This document shows, piece after piece, positions 49,471 to 61,808 of a stretch of 64,000 nucleotides of DNA; position 1 is the stretch's first letter, and each line of letters opens with the position of its first letter. The stretch is taken from contig JAULSU010000003.1 of NCBI GenBank assembly GCA_030512335.1, forward strand, positions 5,952,001 to 6,016,000. Reading direction: 5' to 3'. Below the pieces are notes generated by a model. That model was not told where the DNA came from, did no database searches, and saw only the letters and a program-made list of their open reading frames with translations. The position numbers and the translations under genes are program-made. This stretch comes from Immersiella caudata. Taxonomy: Eukaryota > Ascomycota > Sordariomycetes > Sordariales > Lasiosphaeriaceae.

Positions 49471-49500
49471 ATGAAGATTCTCATCATGAAGATTCTCATC
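49471..49500 (+). repeat. 15-bp direct repeat, two exact copies
   Basis: ATGAAGATTCTCATC occurs twice in tandem in the intergenic region after the acetyltransferase gene. Confidence 0.8.
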
Positions 49501-49571
49501 ATCATTAAGAACAACAGTATCCTCCAACCCTTGTCGGTACTAACCGCAGCCGTTCCCCGACATTTCCTCAG

Positions 49572-49730
49572 GCTAACACTGTCGAGGATGAGGTTGGCTT
49601 CCAAGTCTTCGTCGGCATCGAGACGAGCAGCCTACTCGCGGCCAGGTTTTCGAGCGATGACACCGACTGGTATCAGCGCGTACGGATTAACGGACTTGGA
49701 GATCCGAGGTCGCTCAATGACTTCACCTAG
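49572..49730 (+). pseudogene. Short coding remnant, family unknown
   Basis: A 52-codon segment follows a CTCAG that looks like a splice acceptor and has strong protein character (EVGFQVFVGIETSSLLAARF, then TDWYQRVRINGLGDP), stopping at 49728. I find no upstream exon with a start, so it is probably the last exon of a lost gene. Confidence 0.25.
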
Positions 49731-50364
49731 TGCTTTTTCTCGAGGGTTATCCCAGAGGATCGTACTGGTTACCCCTTTCTTCTTTGCGTGGAGAAAGACT
49801 CTAGCTAAAAGAGATTTGCTCCGTGGGAAACTAGGCTGCCAAGACCAATAAATACATTTAGTCATTACGAGACGGAATCAGTTGCATTGTAAGAGGCTGT
49901 ATATTACATCTTGAAATACACGACGTCGTACTCAAAATGCGTTATTGGCATTTAGAAAGGTCTGGTCGACATCGAAAGAGGCCTGATTAAACATCAAACG
50001 ATGCCTTTTCCCACTGCCTAATAACGCTTGGTGTACTGGCCAGATCAACCCTTTCTTCTAACCGGAGCCTTAGTGCAATAAGCGGGCTTCGACTCGAGTT
50101 ATTCAAGGTAAGTAACTGTATTAGCGGCGATATGTGAAGCTACATGTAATATCAGCTACCGCGTGGACGCTGATGATTGGTACAGCGAGGACTTTTGTGC
50201 TTCTCGTGATTGGACGCCACCACGTGATGTGCTACATGCGCTGGCGCTTGCATGTTCAGCTGCCAAGAGTTCAATCCCCACATTGCCCGCTGCTTTCCCC
50301 TCTTGGACTCAACACCGCGCATTTCTTCGCATCCTCCCGTTCCGCTGCTTTTTCTACGCTTTCC
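49731..50364. other. Intergenic, no gene seen
   Basis: Moderately AT-rich. Open frames near 50160-50360 on the plus strand may include 5' sequence of the frameshifted membrane protein gene. Confidence 0.35.
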
Positions 50365-51374
50365 ATGGAAACCGTTGGGTTTGTTCCAGAGCCAAACTGT
50401 GGGCGTGGTACGGTCGGCATTATTTGGAGTTGTCTGACGACGATACTTCTCTCGACATGGACGGCTGTTCACATTAACGTCCCGGAAACCCCGCAGCACT
50501 ATATCCGTGACCGGCATTGGTCTACGATGAGCTGCTTGATTATACCCGAGTCTTGCGTCATGTCGGCTGTTCAAGATCTTTCTCAAGCCTGGGCGTTGCG
50601 GAAATTGATGAGAAGCGTTCCCGGTTATCGGTGTTGGAGCCTCAAGCAGTCATTCTCGGTGGTCTTTGACGGCGTATGCACAGCAGATGGGGAGGTCCTG
50701 TATCCAGTCGAACTGCACACGCTGGCAAGCTCCCAACACCTGACTATATCCGACCTTCCGACCGATGTCGAGATCAACACCCGGTGCAAGTCGGATGGGA
50801 TTGCAAAGACAATCGCTATTGTCCAAGCCACATGGTTTGGAGCCAACGTGGTTTCCAGATTATCCCAGCATCAGACAGTCACGCCGCTCGAAGACATGAC
50901 AGTGGCTTATACAATATGTGGCCTTGCCATGTTTTTGCTCTGGTTTGGCGCCCCGCAAGATGTCCAGCAAAGAGTTCACCTCTCTACCAGCTTGTGCCAG
51001 AGGGTACGCCAAGTCAAGAGTCAGACGCTTCCTTGGGATTTTCGAAGGGCACTCAGGTCCTGGTAGCTGTAACAGGGCTGGGAATCTTCGTGGGCGTCCA
51101 TCTTGCAGCGTGGAACTATCCATTCCCGACGTGGGCTGAAGCATGGGTCTGGAGGTTGGCGTCATTTGGGACGTTTATTCTCGGTGCCTTGTCTGTATCT
51201 GTCGCTGTGGAGGCATGGCCTGTGAGCGACACTGTCTTGAAGATTTTTGGATCACTGTACATGGCATGTCGGCTTGCGACCATTGTCCTCGCCTTTGCCA
51301 CTTTCCGGCACACACCGGCATCTGCTTATCTGAGGCCAAGTTGGACCGCGTATTGGGGACATATCGGGGCCTGA
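50365..51374 (+). pseudogene. Fungal multi-TM protein gene with a frameshift
   Basis: The protein belongs to a common fungal family whose N-terminus reads like GFVPEPNCGRGTVGIIWSCL followed by TTILLSTWTAVHINVPE, and both pieces are present from the ATG at 50365. The central part has SDGIAKTIAIVQATWFGANV, VSRLSQHQTVTPLEDMTVAY and ICGLAMFLLWFGAPQDVQQ. That frame then runs into a stop at 51066. The family C-terminus (GLGIFVGVHLAAWNYPFPTW, the later helices and PSWTAYWGHIGA) is read in another frame from about 51040 to 51374. No intron of normal length joins the two frames, so there is at least one indel between about 50985 and 51042. It is either a recent pseudogene or a sequence error in an otherwise well-preserved gene. 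Function of the family unknown. Confidence 0.6.
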
Positions 51375-51548
51375 AGAAAGGTACAAGGACATACGCTTGA
51401 AGGTGGCGGGTTTCCAGTGGTATAGGAGGCGTGGATCCAGATACGAAATGCCGTTGAACTACACAATTTACCTAAATAATTATTCATGGGCGAGAAAAGA
51501 GGCATTTAATTGTTGATGTGTTGCACTCGGCTCTTCCGTTATTACCTA

Positions 51549-52328
51549 TCACTTCTCCGCTTTCGCCTTCGCGAGCACACCTTGCCCTATCCTCTTCAAG
51601 TCATCATTCATCAGGGGCTCCTTCTCAAACCCATCCCGAATCTGCTGCACCATCGCAGCGGCAAGCTCCTCGATGCCAATCGTCGGCATAATCCCACTCC
51701 ACCGCGCCGCGGTGCCAGCAATCGAGCCCAGAAGCGTCTTGTTGCTCGTCACAAGCGACGGTTTCGCCACACACGCCTCAACCGAACCCCCTTGCTCTGC
51801 AGCATACGCAAGCACCCGGTTCTCCGTCTCGCCCTGTGTTTGTCAGCAATCTTCCTTTTTCTCAACCCCAACTGAAAGTCTACTCACCCTCATCAAAACA
51901 TACTCCCCCATAACCCGCGGCCTCTTGCTCTGATCCCTCTCCGCCTGCAACCCACTCATGTACAAAAACCGAAACTTCTTCCCCTCCCTCGCCTCCACCA
52001 TCGCACGCATCCCCGCCAGTGTGCTCGTTTGACAAACCCTCACCACATCTTCAAACTTCTCCAATTGCGACTTTGTCGGCGTAATAGCCACGGTCCAGAT
52101 GCATGCATCGGCGTCGGAGAACTCCTTGCGCGCGTCTTCGGGATAGGTCTCGTAGTCTTTGATGACGATGCTGCGGAGCTTGGATGCATCGGCGGGGTTG
52201 GTGCCTGCGGGAGCGGAGACGGGGCGACGGGCGAGAGCGAGGACGGAGGTGATTTCTTTGGTGCGGAGGGATTGCCGGATTACTTCGGTGGCGACGAGGC
52301 CTGATGCGCCAGCGATGATGAGCTTCAT
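51549..52328 (-). CDS. NAD(P)-binding Rossmann protein (atypical SDR)
   Basis: Two exons (52328-51888, 51833-51549) joined by a 54-nt GT-AG intron with a TGCTGAC branch-like site give 241 residues. The N-terminus MKLIIAGASGLVATEVIRQS holds the dinucleotide-binding motif GASGxxA of NAD(P)-binding atypical short-chain dehydrogenases. Later features are VLALARRPVS, the strand ACIWTVAI, FRFLYMSGLQAERDQ (in place of the usual YxxxK) and YVLMRGETENRVLAYA, then VEACVAKPSL. The layout is that of small fungal proteins resembling the oxidoreductase HTATIP2 or nucleoside-diphosphate-sugar epimerase-like group, which bind cofactor but may be regulatory. It is cytosolic, with no signal peptide. Substrate unknown. 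Confidence 0.85.
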
Positions 52329-52730
52329 TTTTGGTCACGGTGTATTCGATTCCAGCTGTTTAGTTGGCGTGGTTGGGATGGAATATGGCGATGGGGTTGC
52401 GGCTGTTATATCTCGGGTTTAGGTACCGGAGATAGGGGGGCTGAGCCGATCCTTCGGGGCGCCCGCTGGAATGTTAGTGGCTCGCAACCTGAGACAAACG
52501 CGACGTCGGGTTGCGAGCCGATGGCGTTCCGTAGAAACCCGAACGGCACGGATCGGAGCCGCAACTATGATGCAATGAGACATCTTGCAAGACTGACAAC
52601 TACAGAGGTGTATACATGCACACAAGCCTTTTCCCTCCCAACTTACATACCAATTTTCCGATTTTTGTTCTTCGGCCCTGTCCTCCCTGGACCTTGATTC
52701 CCTCCGTCTCATTCCGAGCCTTCCCATCTC
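52329..52730. other. Intergenic between two minus-strand genes
   Basis: Contains the promoter of the Rossmann protein gene and the 3' end of the UNC-93-like gene. Nothing else seen. Confidence 0.4.
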
Positions 52731-54504
52731 TCACAACATCTCCCTCATCTTCCTCCCCTCACTACTAACCAAACTCCCCTCATCACTATCCTTCCTCGCC
52801 GTCGTCACCGTAACAGTGGCCGTAACCATAACCTTCCCCCCCTCCCTCCTCTCAACGTCCTCCCCAACCCCCCTCCCCTCCAAACTATCCCCCTCCACCA
52901 TCCTCGGGTTAAACGCCCACGCCCCCCTTGGCACAAACGTCGCAGCCGCCACCAAGGCCGCAACGACCGTAAACTGCACCCCCACCGTAAACACCAACCC
53001 CTCCCTAATATCCCCTCCATGTACTCCCCCCGAGCGATTGTACATCCCATCCAAATACCTCCCCAGCACCGTCCCCAGTATCGCATACGTCACGATATAA
53101 AACGAGTACAAAAACGCCATCACCGCCCCCAGCGCCGAGACGTTTCGATTCTTACTTTCCAACCTTGCCAGCGAAGCCTGTATGTACGCTGCGAGCGAAA
53201 CATCACCCGCCGCCCAGCCAAACGAGATGGGCATGAATGTCGCGGCTACCAGCCACGCCTGGGAGACTTGTCCCGAGGGCGGGTACCAAAAGGGGATGTA
53301 CCACACTGCTAGCAGGAAGAGGGCGTCGAGGCGAAGCCAGGGGAGAGGGGTGTGGATTACGTTTGTGAAGAGGAGGACGCACAGAGCACCGAGGAGCTCG
53401 CCGAGGTTGGAGCCGCCGACCATGATTTGCGAGTAGGCCGAGTCGCCTAGGTAGCGACGGGCGATTTGCGGTGCGATGCCGTTTTCGAGGTAGCGGTGGG
53501 CGTAGAGGGCGATTGCGTAGCCGGGGACGAGCCAGATGAATTTGCGGGAGGAGAAGAGGATGCGGCAGCCGACGAGGATGGATTCGGCGAAGAGGGTTAG
53601 GCCGTGGACGGCGGACTTGAGGTACCCGTGAGGTTTGGAGTTGGGGGAGGTATGGGATGGTTTGAAGTTGAGAGTGGAGAGGAAGGACCAGATGAGGGCC
53701 GAGAAGGCGAAGCACACGGGGGTGATGATGAAGGCCATGTTGTTGCCCAGAGAGGGGATGATGACGAGGCCCGTAGTGAAGGCGCCGGCGGTGCCGGTGA
53801 TTTCGTAAAAGATGTGCACGATGGAGTCCATCTTGCGGAGCTTTTGGACGTCGCCGCCGACGATGTCGCGGGGGATGACGCGTCGGATGAGCTCGACCAT
53901 GCCGTAGGCAATACCGGAGATGCAGTAAACGGGGATCATGGCGTCGGTGTTGTACTTGCCATAGTAGGACCATTCGTTTTTGGGGTGGTTGTTGCGGTCT
54001 GTTTGTTCAAAGGTCATGTCAGTGTGAGATAGCTGGCTAAGGGTGGGGGGGGGGGGGGTATGAACTTACACGCGACGGGCATGAAGGTACCACCGGTGGC
54101 GGCATCAATGATGAGGAGGATAGCAGAGCAGAAGCCAAAGACTGCGACGGCGCCGGACAGGACATTCTTGGTTGGAAACCGCTTCACCTGTGCGGTGTTA
54201 CTCAGGGGTATTTGAGTTGAAGCAGACGACATACCAATGGCGCTATCAATATCGAGCCAACACACTGAAAAGCCTGATTCAACCCGGTGAGAAGCCCAAC
54301 ACGCTCAAACGTTCTGCTGGGTGTTTTGTTGGTGATGGACTCGTAGTCGTATCGGTTGGTCGCAAGCGCCACGATGGACCCGTTGAAGGCCTCGAGGCCG
54401 AACTTGTACATCATGATACCGAGAATGTAAATGGCAATGTTGCGACGCTCGGCCGGCGTGAAGGCCCGCAGGCCGTTGATCAAATCCCGAAAGAGACCCA
54501 TCAT
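52731..54504 (-). CDS. UNC-93-like / MFS-type membrane transporter
   Basis: Three exons (54504-54235, 54187-54070, 53998-52731) give 551 residues. Introns are GT-AG; the second carries a 14-C tract on the coding strand. The protein has 11-12 membrane helices with the MFS pattern: ERRNIAIYILGIMMYKFGLE, LLTGLNQAFQCVGSILIAPL, LSGAVAVFGFCSAILLIIDA, AMIPVYCISGIAYGMVELIR, MAFIITPVCFAFSALIWSFL, FIWLVPGYAIALYAHRYLEN, QIMVGGSNLGELLGALCVLL, ALFLLAVWYIPFWYPP and GLVFTVGVQFTVVAALVAAA. The charged motif LIRRVIPRDIVG sits where the inter-helix loop of MFS carriers lies. The C-terminal tail is acidic/basic and disordered. It resembles fungal DUF895/UNC-93-like or sugar-transporter-like members. Substrate unknown. 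Confidence 0.8.
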
Positions 54505-55658
54505 GGTTGTTGGGATGGCTCCCGGCAGATGTTGTTACCTTCCGTTTGAGCCGCCGGGGGAAGACAGGGCAGGACGAGAGACACTCGTGCTGCACGTGGA
54601 GGAGCGCGGGGCGTCATATTTGACAGCCCAACTGCTGTGGGGAATAAGCCGTATGTGCCTCGCTAGTGGTGCATTGCATTGCCCCTACTTTTTGCAGCGT
54701 TGGGACGTGGGGGGCAGCATCCATTCTTGCTATGGGCCTATTTCGACCCAAGGGGCTGGCTGTTGATGATTTGCGCCGGGGTATGTCGTTGTGGCCAGCA
54801 AGAACTAACGGCGGGTATCCCAATTCGACACCGAGCAAACGTGTGGCGTCTTTGTGGGCGTTGCCGCACCCAAAGGGACGCCCTCGTCCCAGTCTCGGCC
54901 CAGAGTGATCCTCGGAGTCGGCATGTAGATTGCCTGCAGCCCCTGCATGACCTCTCTGCAGACACAGGCTTGTGTCCATCAGGCTGGGACCAGACAGACT
55001 TCCCCCGCCCGTTGAAAATCACAGATATCCCGGACCCGAGGGTCGCCTCAATTCAACACGCGACATACCCCTGGCCTGACCCGATCTTGTGCGCCCCGAG
55101 GAACCGGAGATGCTCGAGCACCCTCGCATGCGCACAATTTTGGACAGACCCCATTCCACCCTCCCGCCAAGCTAATAGACCCAATCCTGCAACAGCTGTG
55201 ACGAAAATGATGCTTTTCCCGCGGTTTTGTGGGAAACATGGGAGATATCGACCAGGGTGCCATCGCGAACCGGGAGCCACTCACAATCGGGCATTCCTTC
55301 ACGTGTAGTTGATACGGCATAACCCGGGTCTTGGCCCCGGTTGCTTTTGCGGGCCCCCACACAACGTGGGAATCTTTGGACCACCAGAGGTCAGTTTGTC
55401 GCATATTGAAGAGACGCGTTTGACGAAATGGATTGCGGCGAAAGAAATCGTCCGCAAAGAAAGACTACCCCTCTCCCGCGCCCGATATGTTGACCGATGG
55501 TTTCATGACGTCGACCCATGCCGTGCGCCAGTATTCCGTCGGGCCGGGTCTGCATCGCATCGAGTTGGTGAGCACCGAGAATACTTTGATCGCCTGGATG
55601 CTCCATTCTGGCTGACACGACAACGGCACCCCGCCATTGCAGCAACCTCATCCCCGCC
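54505..55658. other. Divergent intergenic region
   Basis: About 1.15 kb between the transporter (minus) and the SH3 protein (plus). Open frames on both strands lack motifs. Confidence 0.4.
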
Positions 55659-58076
55659 ATGGCCGTCAACGCCGAAGACCTCTTGATCCAGCCGCTCAAG
55701 GATGTTGTGGCCCTCGCTGCAACAGCCGTTGTCAATGCTGCTGCGTCAACCTCGGGTGGCTCCGAACACGGTGTCAAAGCCGAGCAAATGCTGCAGTCTG
55801 CAAAGTCCCTTGCCCGCGAAGGTGAGAGAGCCCTCAGGAAAGTCCAAACCCTCTGGGAAACTCAAGCCACAGCCCACGGCGATGCATTCCGGGAGAGGAT
55901 TCTTAAGCAAGGTTAGCTGCTCCCGACTGAGGACCACCCCCGAAGCCGACAAGCTGACACCGGATCAGGTTCCATCGAGAACAGGAGGTTGCGTCTTGAA
56001 GACCTCCTGTGGGATTTTGACGATGCAACGTTCTTGGATGAGTTCAGCCCTGAGCGATATGCCGCGTTGCAAGCTGCAACCAAGGCGTTGGCGCTGGACA
56101 TCGCCGAGACGATAAAGAGGCTTCATCTGGACTCCCCGAACTTGAAGTCGTCGGCCTGGCCCCTGAGTGTGTTCCCTCCGCTCCCGCCGTTGCCGAAACC
56201 ACCGGCCCGGCGATCAACGGGGACGCACTCCCGGAAGGCCTCGGAGCAGACCATCCACCAACCCCTGACTCCTCGTTCTCCGGAGAGCACCCCCGATCAC
56301 GGAAACATCCGCGACGACCAGCTCCCTCGCGCAGTGGCGCCCCTGAACATCGCCTCCCTCGACCCCGCGCCCGGCTGTCCCCTCTCCCGCGCTACAACAG
56401 TCTCCCTCCCCGTCTCCGATGCCCACCTAACCCAAACCCTCACTGCAGGAGAGACAACCTCAACCTCCAGTCCCACCTCCGGCAGCAACCGCTCACGCCT
56501 CTCCTTCTGGTTACAGTCCAGCGAAGAGACACTCAACAGTGCCGAATCACCCTTGTTAAATGCCGCTTCCTCTGCAAACACCACTGCCAGCACCACCCCG
56601 CAACAAAAACCGCTTTTGCCGCCTTTGGCAGCACCGCCAACGGATGTGACGCCGTCTCAAAGCGGCGAGTTCGCCCTTCCCTCCCCGCAGCTTTCCGTGT
56701 CTCGCACCCCCTCGATTCTCCTGGCTGGAGGTGGTATTCCTCGTCTTGCAGCCCGCCCGCCTGATTGCAGGATCGCCGAGAGGAGCACGTACAAGCGGCT
56801 AGGCGGCCTGTGCCCGGGCGCGATCAAGTTCCGGAACGACGAGAATTGGAGTAGCATCCAAGAGGTGTCCGAGTTTTCGAGTCTCGGAGCGGGGTCCGGG
56901 GGCGAGATGCTGCGCGCTAGTGACGGGATCATCCCGTTGCAGTTTGAGGAGACGATAAAGGTGGGGAGGTGCAGTGAGTGCTATTACAGCCATGCAATGG
57001 AGGAGGTGGTGTTGGATAAGAGTTTGGATTGTGAGTACTTGGCCCCCCCTGGCTTGCAGCGAGACTGACAACCACAGTGCGATCCATCCGCCCATCACCT
57101 TCTGGGGCGAACCACCGGCTCCGTTTGCTCTACAAGTCCCATCTCCGCCTTTCATCCCCCTCCCTGAATCTGACACCGCCTCGATACGCCTGCCTCTGGT
57201 GCATCTCAAGTGCTACCACCTCCCGCGAAGGCGACGCCACCGTCTTCCTCTCCGCTGACCATCTCCTCCGACATCTGTCGACCCACCCACAACCTCTCCC
57301 TTCACTTTCCGGTGTCTCGGTGCTACACGGGAGAGGTGCGCATAGGGATTCGGCGACATTGAAGCCATTCGATTTGCATCTACCCAACCCAGCAACACCA
57401 GTTGTCGTGCCGGATAACGTAGCCAAGTTGCCGAGAGCTATTGCGTTGAAGGACCATATTCCCGGTGCACAGGGGCAACTAGGAGGAAGCGGAAGGAAAC
57501 TGCCGGCTCCACCGGGGTACACGGGCGAGATGTTGGAGTTTCTGGCGGGAGCGGTGATCACAGGGGTGATATTCCCCGAGAAGTGGGACGGGAAATGGTG
57601 CTTGGGGAGACACGACGGACAGTTTGGCGCGCTCTCGGTGAAGGGCGTTGAGATATCCGGGCCTGTCGAAGGCGAGGTTCTGATACCGGAAACAAAGAGG
57701 GGGGAGATAGAGGACGGAGATGAGGGGATGTGTGTGGTGACGAGATGGAAGTGGCCGCTGAGTGCTGAAAAGGCAGGTGGGAGTGGCGAGAAAGGGACGA
57801 GGAAAGATGCGGGGTGGTTGAGTTTTGCCAAGGGGGAGCTGATCTCGGACGTAAAATGTAAGTTTTCTGTCGTGGCAAGCGTAGGGCACGTGGAATTGGC
57901 TGACAAGCGTAGACGTGCATGCAGATTCGTGGTGTTGGTCCGGGACGAATAGTAAAGGGAAGACAGGCAGATTCCCAAAGTCGCACGTTGACCTCAGGAC
58001 GCTCGTGGCGCAAAAGAAACCAAGTGGGAAGGAGAAACGCAAGGGTAAGGGCTTTTTCGGTCGTTTGGCAGCATAG
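55659..58076 (+). CDS. Cytoplasmic scaffold-like protein with C-terminal SH3 domain
   Basis: Four exons (55659-55911, 55969-57030, 57078-57857, 57925-58076) give 748 residues; every intron is GT-AG. The N-terminal 120 residues are helical (MAVNAEDLLIQPLKDVVALA, then RLRLEDLLWDFDDATFLDEF) and may form a coiled coil. Residues about 140-290 are Ser/Pro/Thr-rich and disordered. A Cys-containing block follows (LGGLCPGAIKFRNDENWSSI, VGRCSECYYSHAMEEVVL, RYACLWCISSATTSREGDAT, VFLSADHLLRHLSTH), perhaps a zinc-bound fold. The C-terminus is a recognisable SH3: AGWLSFAKGELISDVK, then SWCWSGTNSKGKTGRFPKSH, whose ALYDY-like start is degenerate but whose W and FPxxH/Y are kept. It ends with a basic tail (KKPSGKEKRKGKGFFGRLAA). 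Inferred role: an adaptor that binds Pro-rich ligands. Confidence 0.82.
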
Positions 58077-58345
58077 CGCAGGACGGTAAATTAGAAGGGA
58101 AGCGGGCAGTGTTCTGTGTTTGCTGGTGCAAGAGCGGTTGCCCGGACACGAGAGTAGATGATGGCCTGTTTCGTTTGCGGCGGGTGGGCGCCTCGTGCAT
58201 GGCTGAGCTAGCTCCGTGGCTAGGCGTCAGGACGTTGCAGCGCGGGCCATAATGCTTGGAGGCAGCCTGTCCGACTCCCGCGACCTTCGCCGTATCCCAT
58301 CAGGAGTTACCAGGACCTAATGCCTGACCTTCTTCCCTGCTGAAA
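58077..58345. other. Short convergent spacer
   Basis: Tail-to-tail gap between the SH3 protein and glycosyltransferase genes. Nothing recognised. Confidence 0.35.
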
Positions 58346-59567
58346 TCAGGTCCTCCTCGTACCTGGTGACAAATGTTCCACCAAAGCCGCCTCGGGTCTG
58401 CTGGCGTGGCTCGTGGTGTTCGAGTGATCCAATCCCAAGCTCAATGCATCGGGGGGCAGCACCAAGATGTCTCCGATCAGCCTCGGCTCCGTCAGTAGCG
58501 CCAAGTCTTTCCTGCTCTTCAGTGCCTCGCCGTATCCTTGTAACACTTCCAAGACCACCTCGGTCCACGCCGCCGATCCGGTACTGTTCATGATCTCATC
58601 TCTTGTCGGGTTGAGTTCCACCACAGGCAGCCGGTAACTCTCGCTCAGCTCCGCCATCGACTTCTGTACGCGTTCAATCATCTTCCTAAATGCCGGATGG
58701 CCTGGTGCTGCAGCAATCATCCACTGGCAGAACTGCGCTGGCTGTGTTGTGTTCGCCCATCTCGCTCCATCACGAGAACTGGCCACTATTCCGACGACGA
58801 GCTTGGTTGCGTTGTGCATTGAAGGGGGTATCCAATCGGAGATCGGCTTCAGTGCGACGGTATCGAGGTCGGAGTAGACGCCTCCTTCGATGTCGAGGAC
58901 GAGGTAACGAAGGAGATCAGACTTCATGCGGACGTCCGGGAGGGCCAAATAGAGCTTGACAAGATCGGGGTTAGTGTGGGAGAAATGGGAGCGGACGAAA
59001 GCGGAAGCATTGTGCTGGTCGAGAAGCGTGCTATACTGGTCAGTATCGCGCTGGGAGATCTGCCAGGCGGATGACGTACTAGGTATGGTTGGGGTTGAGG
59101 GAGGTCCAAGACTGAGCTTCTCCGGGACCTGCAGGATTGGGTAGGCGTGTGTCCTGTTCGGGTCTCTCCGGCAGGAGAATCTGCCAGATTTTGGCGGGGA
59201 TGGGAGACATTGTGTCTGTCGCGGGCAGTGGTGTCTGGCTTTCTGAAGATGATACTGTCTGCGTCGGGGGTTGCGACGAGGTGGCTGTCGAGAAGGGAGT
59301 TGTTGGGTTTGCGGGCTCCGGGGTAAATTGAGGGGTGTGCATGGCTGCTTGGGAGCTCGGCGACGGGCTCTCGACATAAATCTCGGCATCGCCCTTCTCC
59401 TTGCTCGCTCCCGGGAGCTGGCCTTGAGGATGCGGTCCTGGGCCGAATCCGTCGATACTGATGCTGTCATTCAGCCATATCGTCGCAAGCACGAGCAAGA
59501 CGACACCTGCAATCAGAATGCCCCGATAGCTTCGACGCCGCCCAACATGGTTTAAAATGGCAGGCAT
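58346..59567 (-). CDS. GT32-type glycosyltransferase (OCH1/mannosyltransferase-like)
   Basis: Two exons (59567-59080, 59030-58346) with a 49-nt GT-AG intron (branch TACTGAC) give 390 residues. The ATG at 59567 starts a type II membrane anchor: MPAILNHVGRRRSYRGILI, then AGVVLLVLATIWL, so the catalytic part faces the Golgi lumen. A Ser/Thr/Pro stem (about residues 40-115) leads to the GT32 domain: PAKIWQILLPE, YTLLDQHNASAFVRSHF, DLVKLYLALPDVRMKSDLLR and YLVLDIEGGVYSDLDTVALK, where DLD is the DXD sugar-nucleotide motif. Later parts include PGHPAFRKMIERV and DALSLGLDHSN. GT32 enzymes such as Och1 extend N-glycans with mannose. The C-terminus (VEHLSPGTRRT) is slightly short, and an alternative frame there also looks protein-like, so the last 15 residues are uncertain. 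Confidence 0.83.
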
Positions 59568-60394
59568 AGAGGATGAGCCAGCTGGCCAATGCGGCATTGA
59601 GAGGAGAAAATACAAGCTGCGCTGATATTTTCTTTGTCGCTTGAGAAGATGGGTGCAGAAAAAGGTGGTCAAGATTTGGAGGGCAACAGGTGGATGCGCT
59701 TTTTCCTTTCGGGACATCATGTCGAATGAGTTGAGCTGTTGGGGGAAGGAGCGAATCAGCATGCGGTGTGACCCTCCATTCCGGTGGTTCGCTGCCTGAA
59801 CTGCGCCGCAAAAGTGTCATGCTTGACTTCCTGGCAGCATTTGACCTATTGTCTGGCTGCAAATTGTTTGACCTTGCAAGGTGGGCTGCATGCGTTGGAA
59901 GTGTGTCGTCTTTTCTCGTCACGTGACAGTTCCAATCCAAGGTCGCGGTATCTTCATCTTCAAGGTTTCACTAACACCAGACCACAAAATGATTAATTGT
60001 CTGGGTAGGTGCCGAGAGTATTTCTATTTGATGGTTTTTTAAAACACTGTAGGTTTGACGACAACAGATTAAGTGAGGTGGGACTGAGAGACTTCATCAT
60101 CGCCTACACAGGTTTAGTATTCTCACTCACTCGTCACGTCAAGGATGTTCAATTCACGTTAAATTTTCATGTTTTTTTTGTTCTTTTTTCTCTGTGGGTT
60201 ACTCAGGCAGCCTACGAGGTGCACTTCGTCCTATCCAGTGTCCTTAGGCTCGACGCCATGTGTCAACGCCAGCCCGGTCTAAAAAGAAGTCTCAAATAGA
60301 CCTCCCCCCAGCAAGGGCCGAACCACCAACACGAAACGTCTCTACCCGCGGAAGCCCTGGCCGACGAGACCGACCCCCCTCCATCTGACGCACG
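59568..60394. other. Intergenic, no gene seen
   Basis: Includes the promoter of the glycosyltransferase gene. No other coding pattern recognised. Confidence 0.35.
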
Positions 60395-60706
60395 TCATCC
60401 TTCCTCACGTGGAGATCGATGTGGCCCATACGGTTGGTAGTACGTAGGGGCCGGTTGATATAGCATCTGGTGCGGCTGGTAGTATACCGGTATTCCCTCA
60501 GGCGCATAGGATTCTTGTGCCTTGCCCGGAAGTGCTCCGCTGCGCGCGTCAAAGAGCGGTGCGGCCCGTTGCAGAAGCGGGTCCGTCAATTGTCGCGGCC
60601 CCATCATTCGCGCTGGCATCGTCTCCCGCCGCCGAATCGACGGGAGTAGGGGACCATTGTCGTCTGCATCGGATTGCATCGTTGCGGTTGCTAGGTGAGA
60701 AAGCAC
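60395..60706 (-). CDS. Possible small Tyr/Pro/Gln-rich protein
   Basis: An open frame (ATGs at 60706 and 60679) ends in a repeat-like segment: IPVYYQPHQMLYQPAPTYYQ, with three YQP units, following a helix-like start (RQLTDPLLQRAAPLF). Such YQP-rich tails occur in small disordered fungal proteins. There is no supporting signal peptide or intron. The antisense frame across 60517-60852 is equally long, so the call is weak. Confidence 0.3.
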   Translation of the reverse strand: MLSHLATATMQSDADDNGPLLPSIRRRETMPARMMGPRQLTDPLLQRAAPLFDARSGALPGKAQESYAPEGIPVYYQPHQMLYQPAPTYYQPYGPHRSPREEG

Positions 60707-61808
60707 GAAGCCGGTCGAAAAATGGTCGCCGTAATCTGATGGGTGCCTTGGGTTGCACGAAATACACCGCCCAATCTAGCCGCACGTACGCATGCCCGAG
60801 TGCGGAGACCATGGTCGCACAACTCCCCCTCAAGATGGACTGGTGGGGTTGAGAAGGGCCCGAGATGATAATTGGAGGAGAGGCGGAAGGAACACGAAAA
60901 GACAACTAAAAACGGCAACCAGATTCTTAGCTTCATAAAACCAGACACAAAGAAGTTAACATCGCACCCCCATTGCTGATTCAGTCTGGAAAAAATAATG
61001 GAGAAAAACCAAACATCAACAACTGGGCACCACTTGGCTAGAGTTGAAGCAATTCAGCACGGTGTAGCCCAGCCTGCCGAAAATGGTAATCAGGATGAGC
61101 AACGTCACGTGGCCAAGCCATAAAAATGAATATTTCGTGTGCTTAGATTCGTCTCACATAACAAGCACAATGCACAGGAGCCAAATTATCAGTAGCAGTG
61201 TCGCAGGGGCGCAGAGACCACGTTCACCAGTTCCTGGCTCACTGTTGCAGTACTCGTTGACTTGCCACCAGGCCAAGGCCATCATGGAGTCGTCACTCAT
61301 TTGGCTAACTGGTTTAGTTAGCATAATGATGGCTGAGAGTCCGATGTTTGCGATATCCTGGTGTTGAGTTGCTTGAGTTGTAGTGGCTCAGCTGTTGACG
61401 AATCTCCGTGCATAGAGCGGAAGGAATTCGAGTCAATACAGAATCTTAACCTAGGATGGAAGGGATTACTTTTATCTTCTTCGTTCTGATAAACTGTGCA
61501 TTGAAACGGACATAACAAGATCCTGACAACCGTGTCGTGGAGGCCGAGTCGCTTGCAGAACCACGAACAGGTTCGGACACCGAGAGAATTCTTGGCTGAT
61601 CAATTGGCATCGCCACGCCATTCGACAAGCCAGCTGTTCGGAATTCCTCGGCCCTTTTCAGTCCTATGGTTATGATGCACTGGCTGTCTGGCCAAGGGCT
61701 TCGTTTTGATTCAGGGGGCTACGGTTCACGTTGCTCGCTTGGCGATGTATGGTGGGCACGCGATGCACCATAATGAAGACAAATTACCGAACACTTGAAC
61801 AAAAAATA
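60707..61808. other. Intergenic, no gene seen
   Basis: No convincing gene. A minus-strand frame near 60930 begins with a hydrophobic stretch (MKLRIWLPFLVVFSCSF) but continues as sequence without protein character. Confidence 0.35.
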
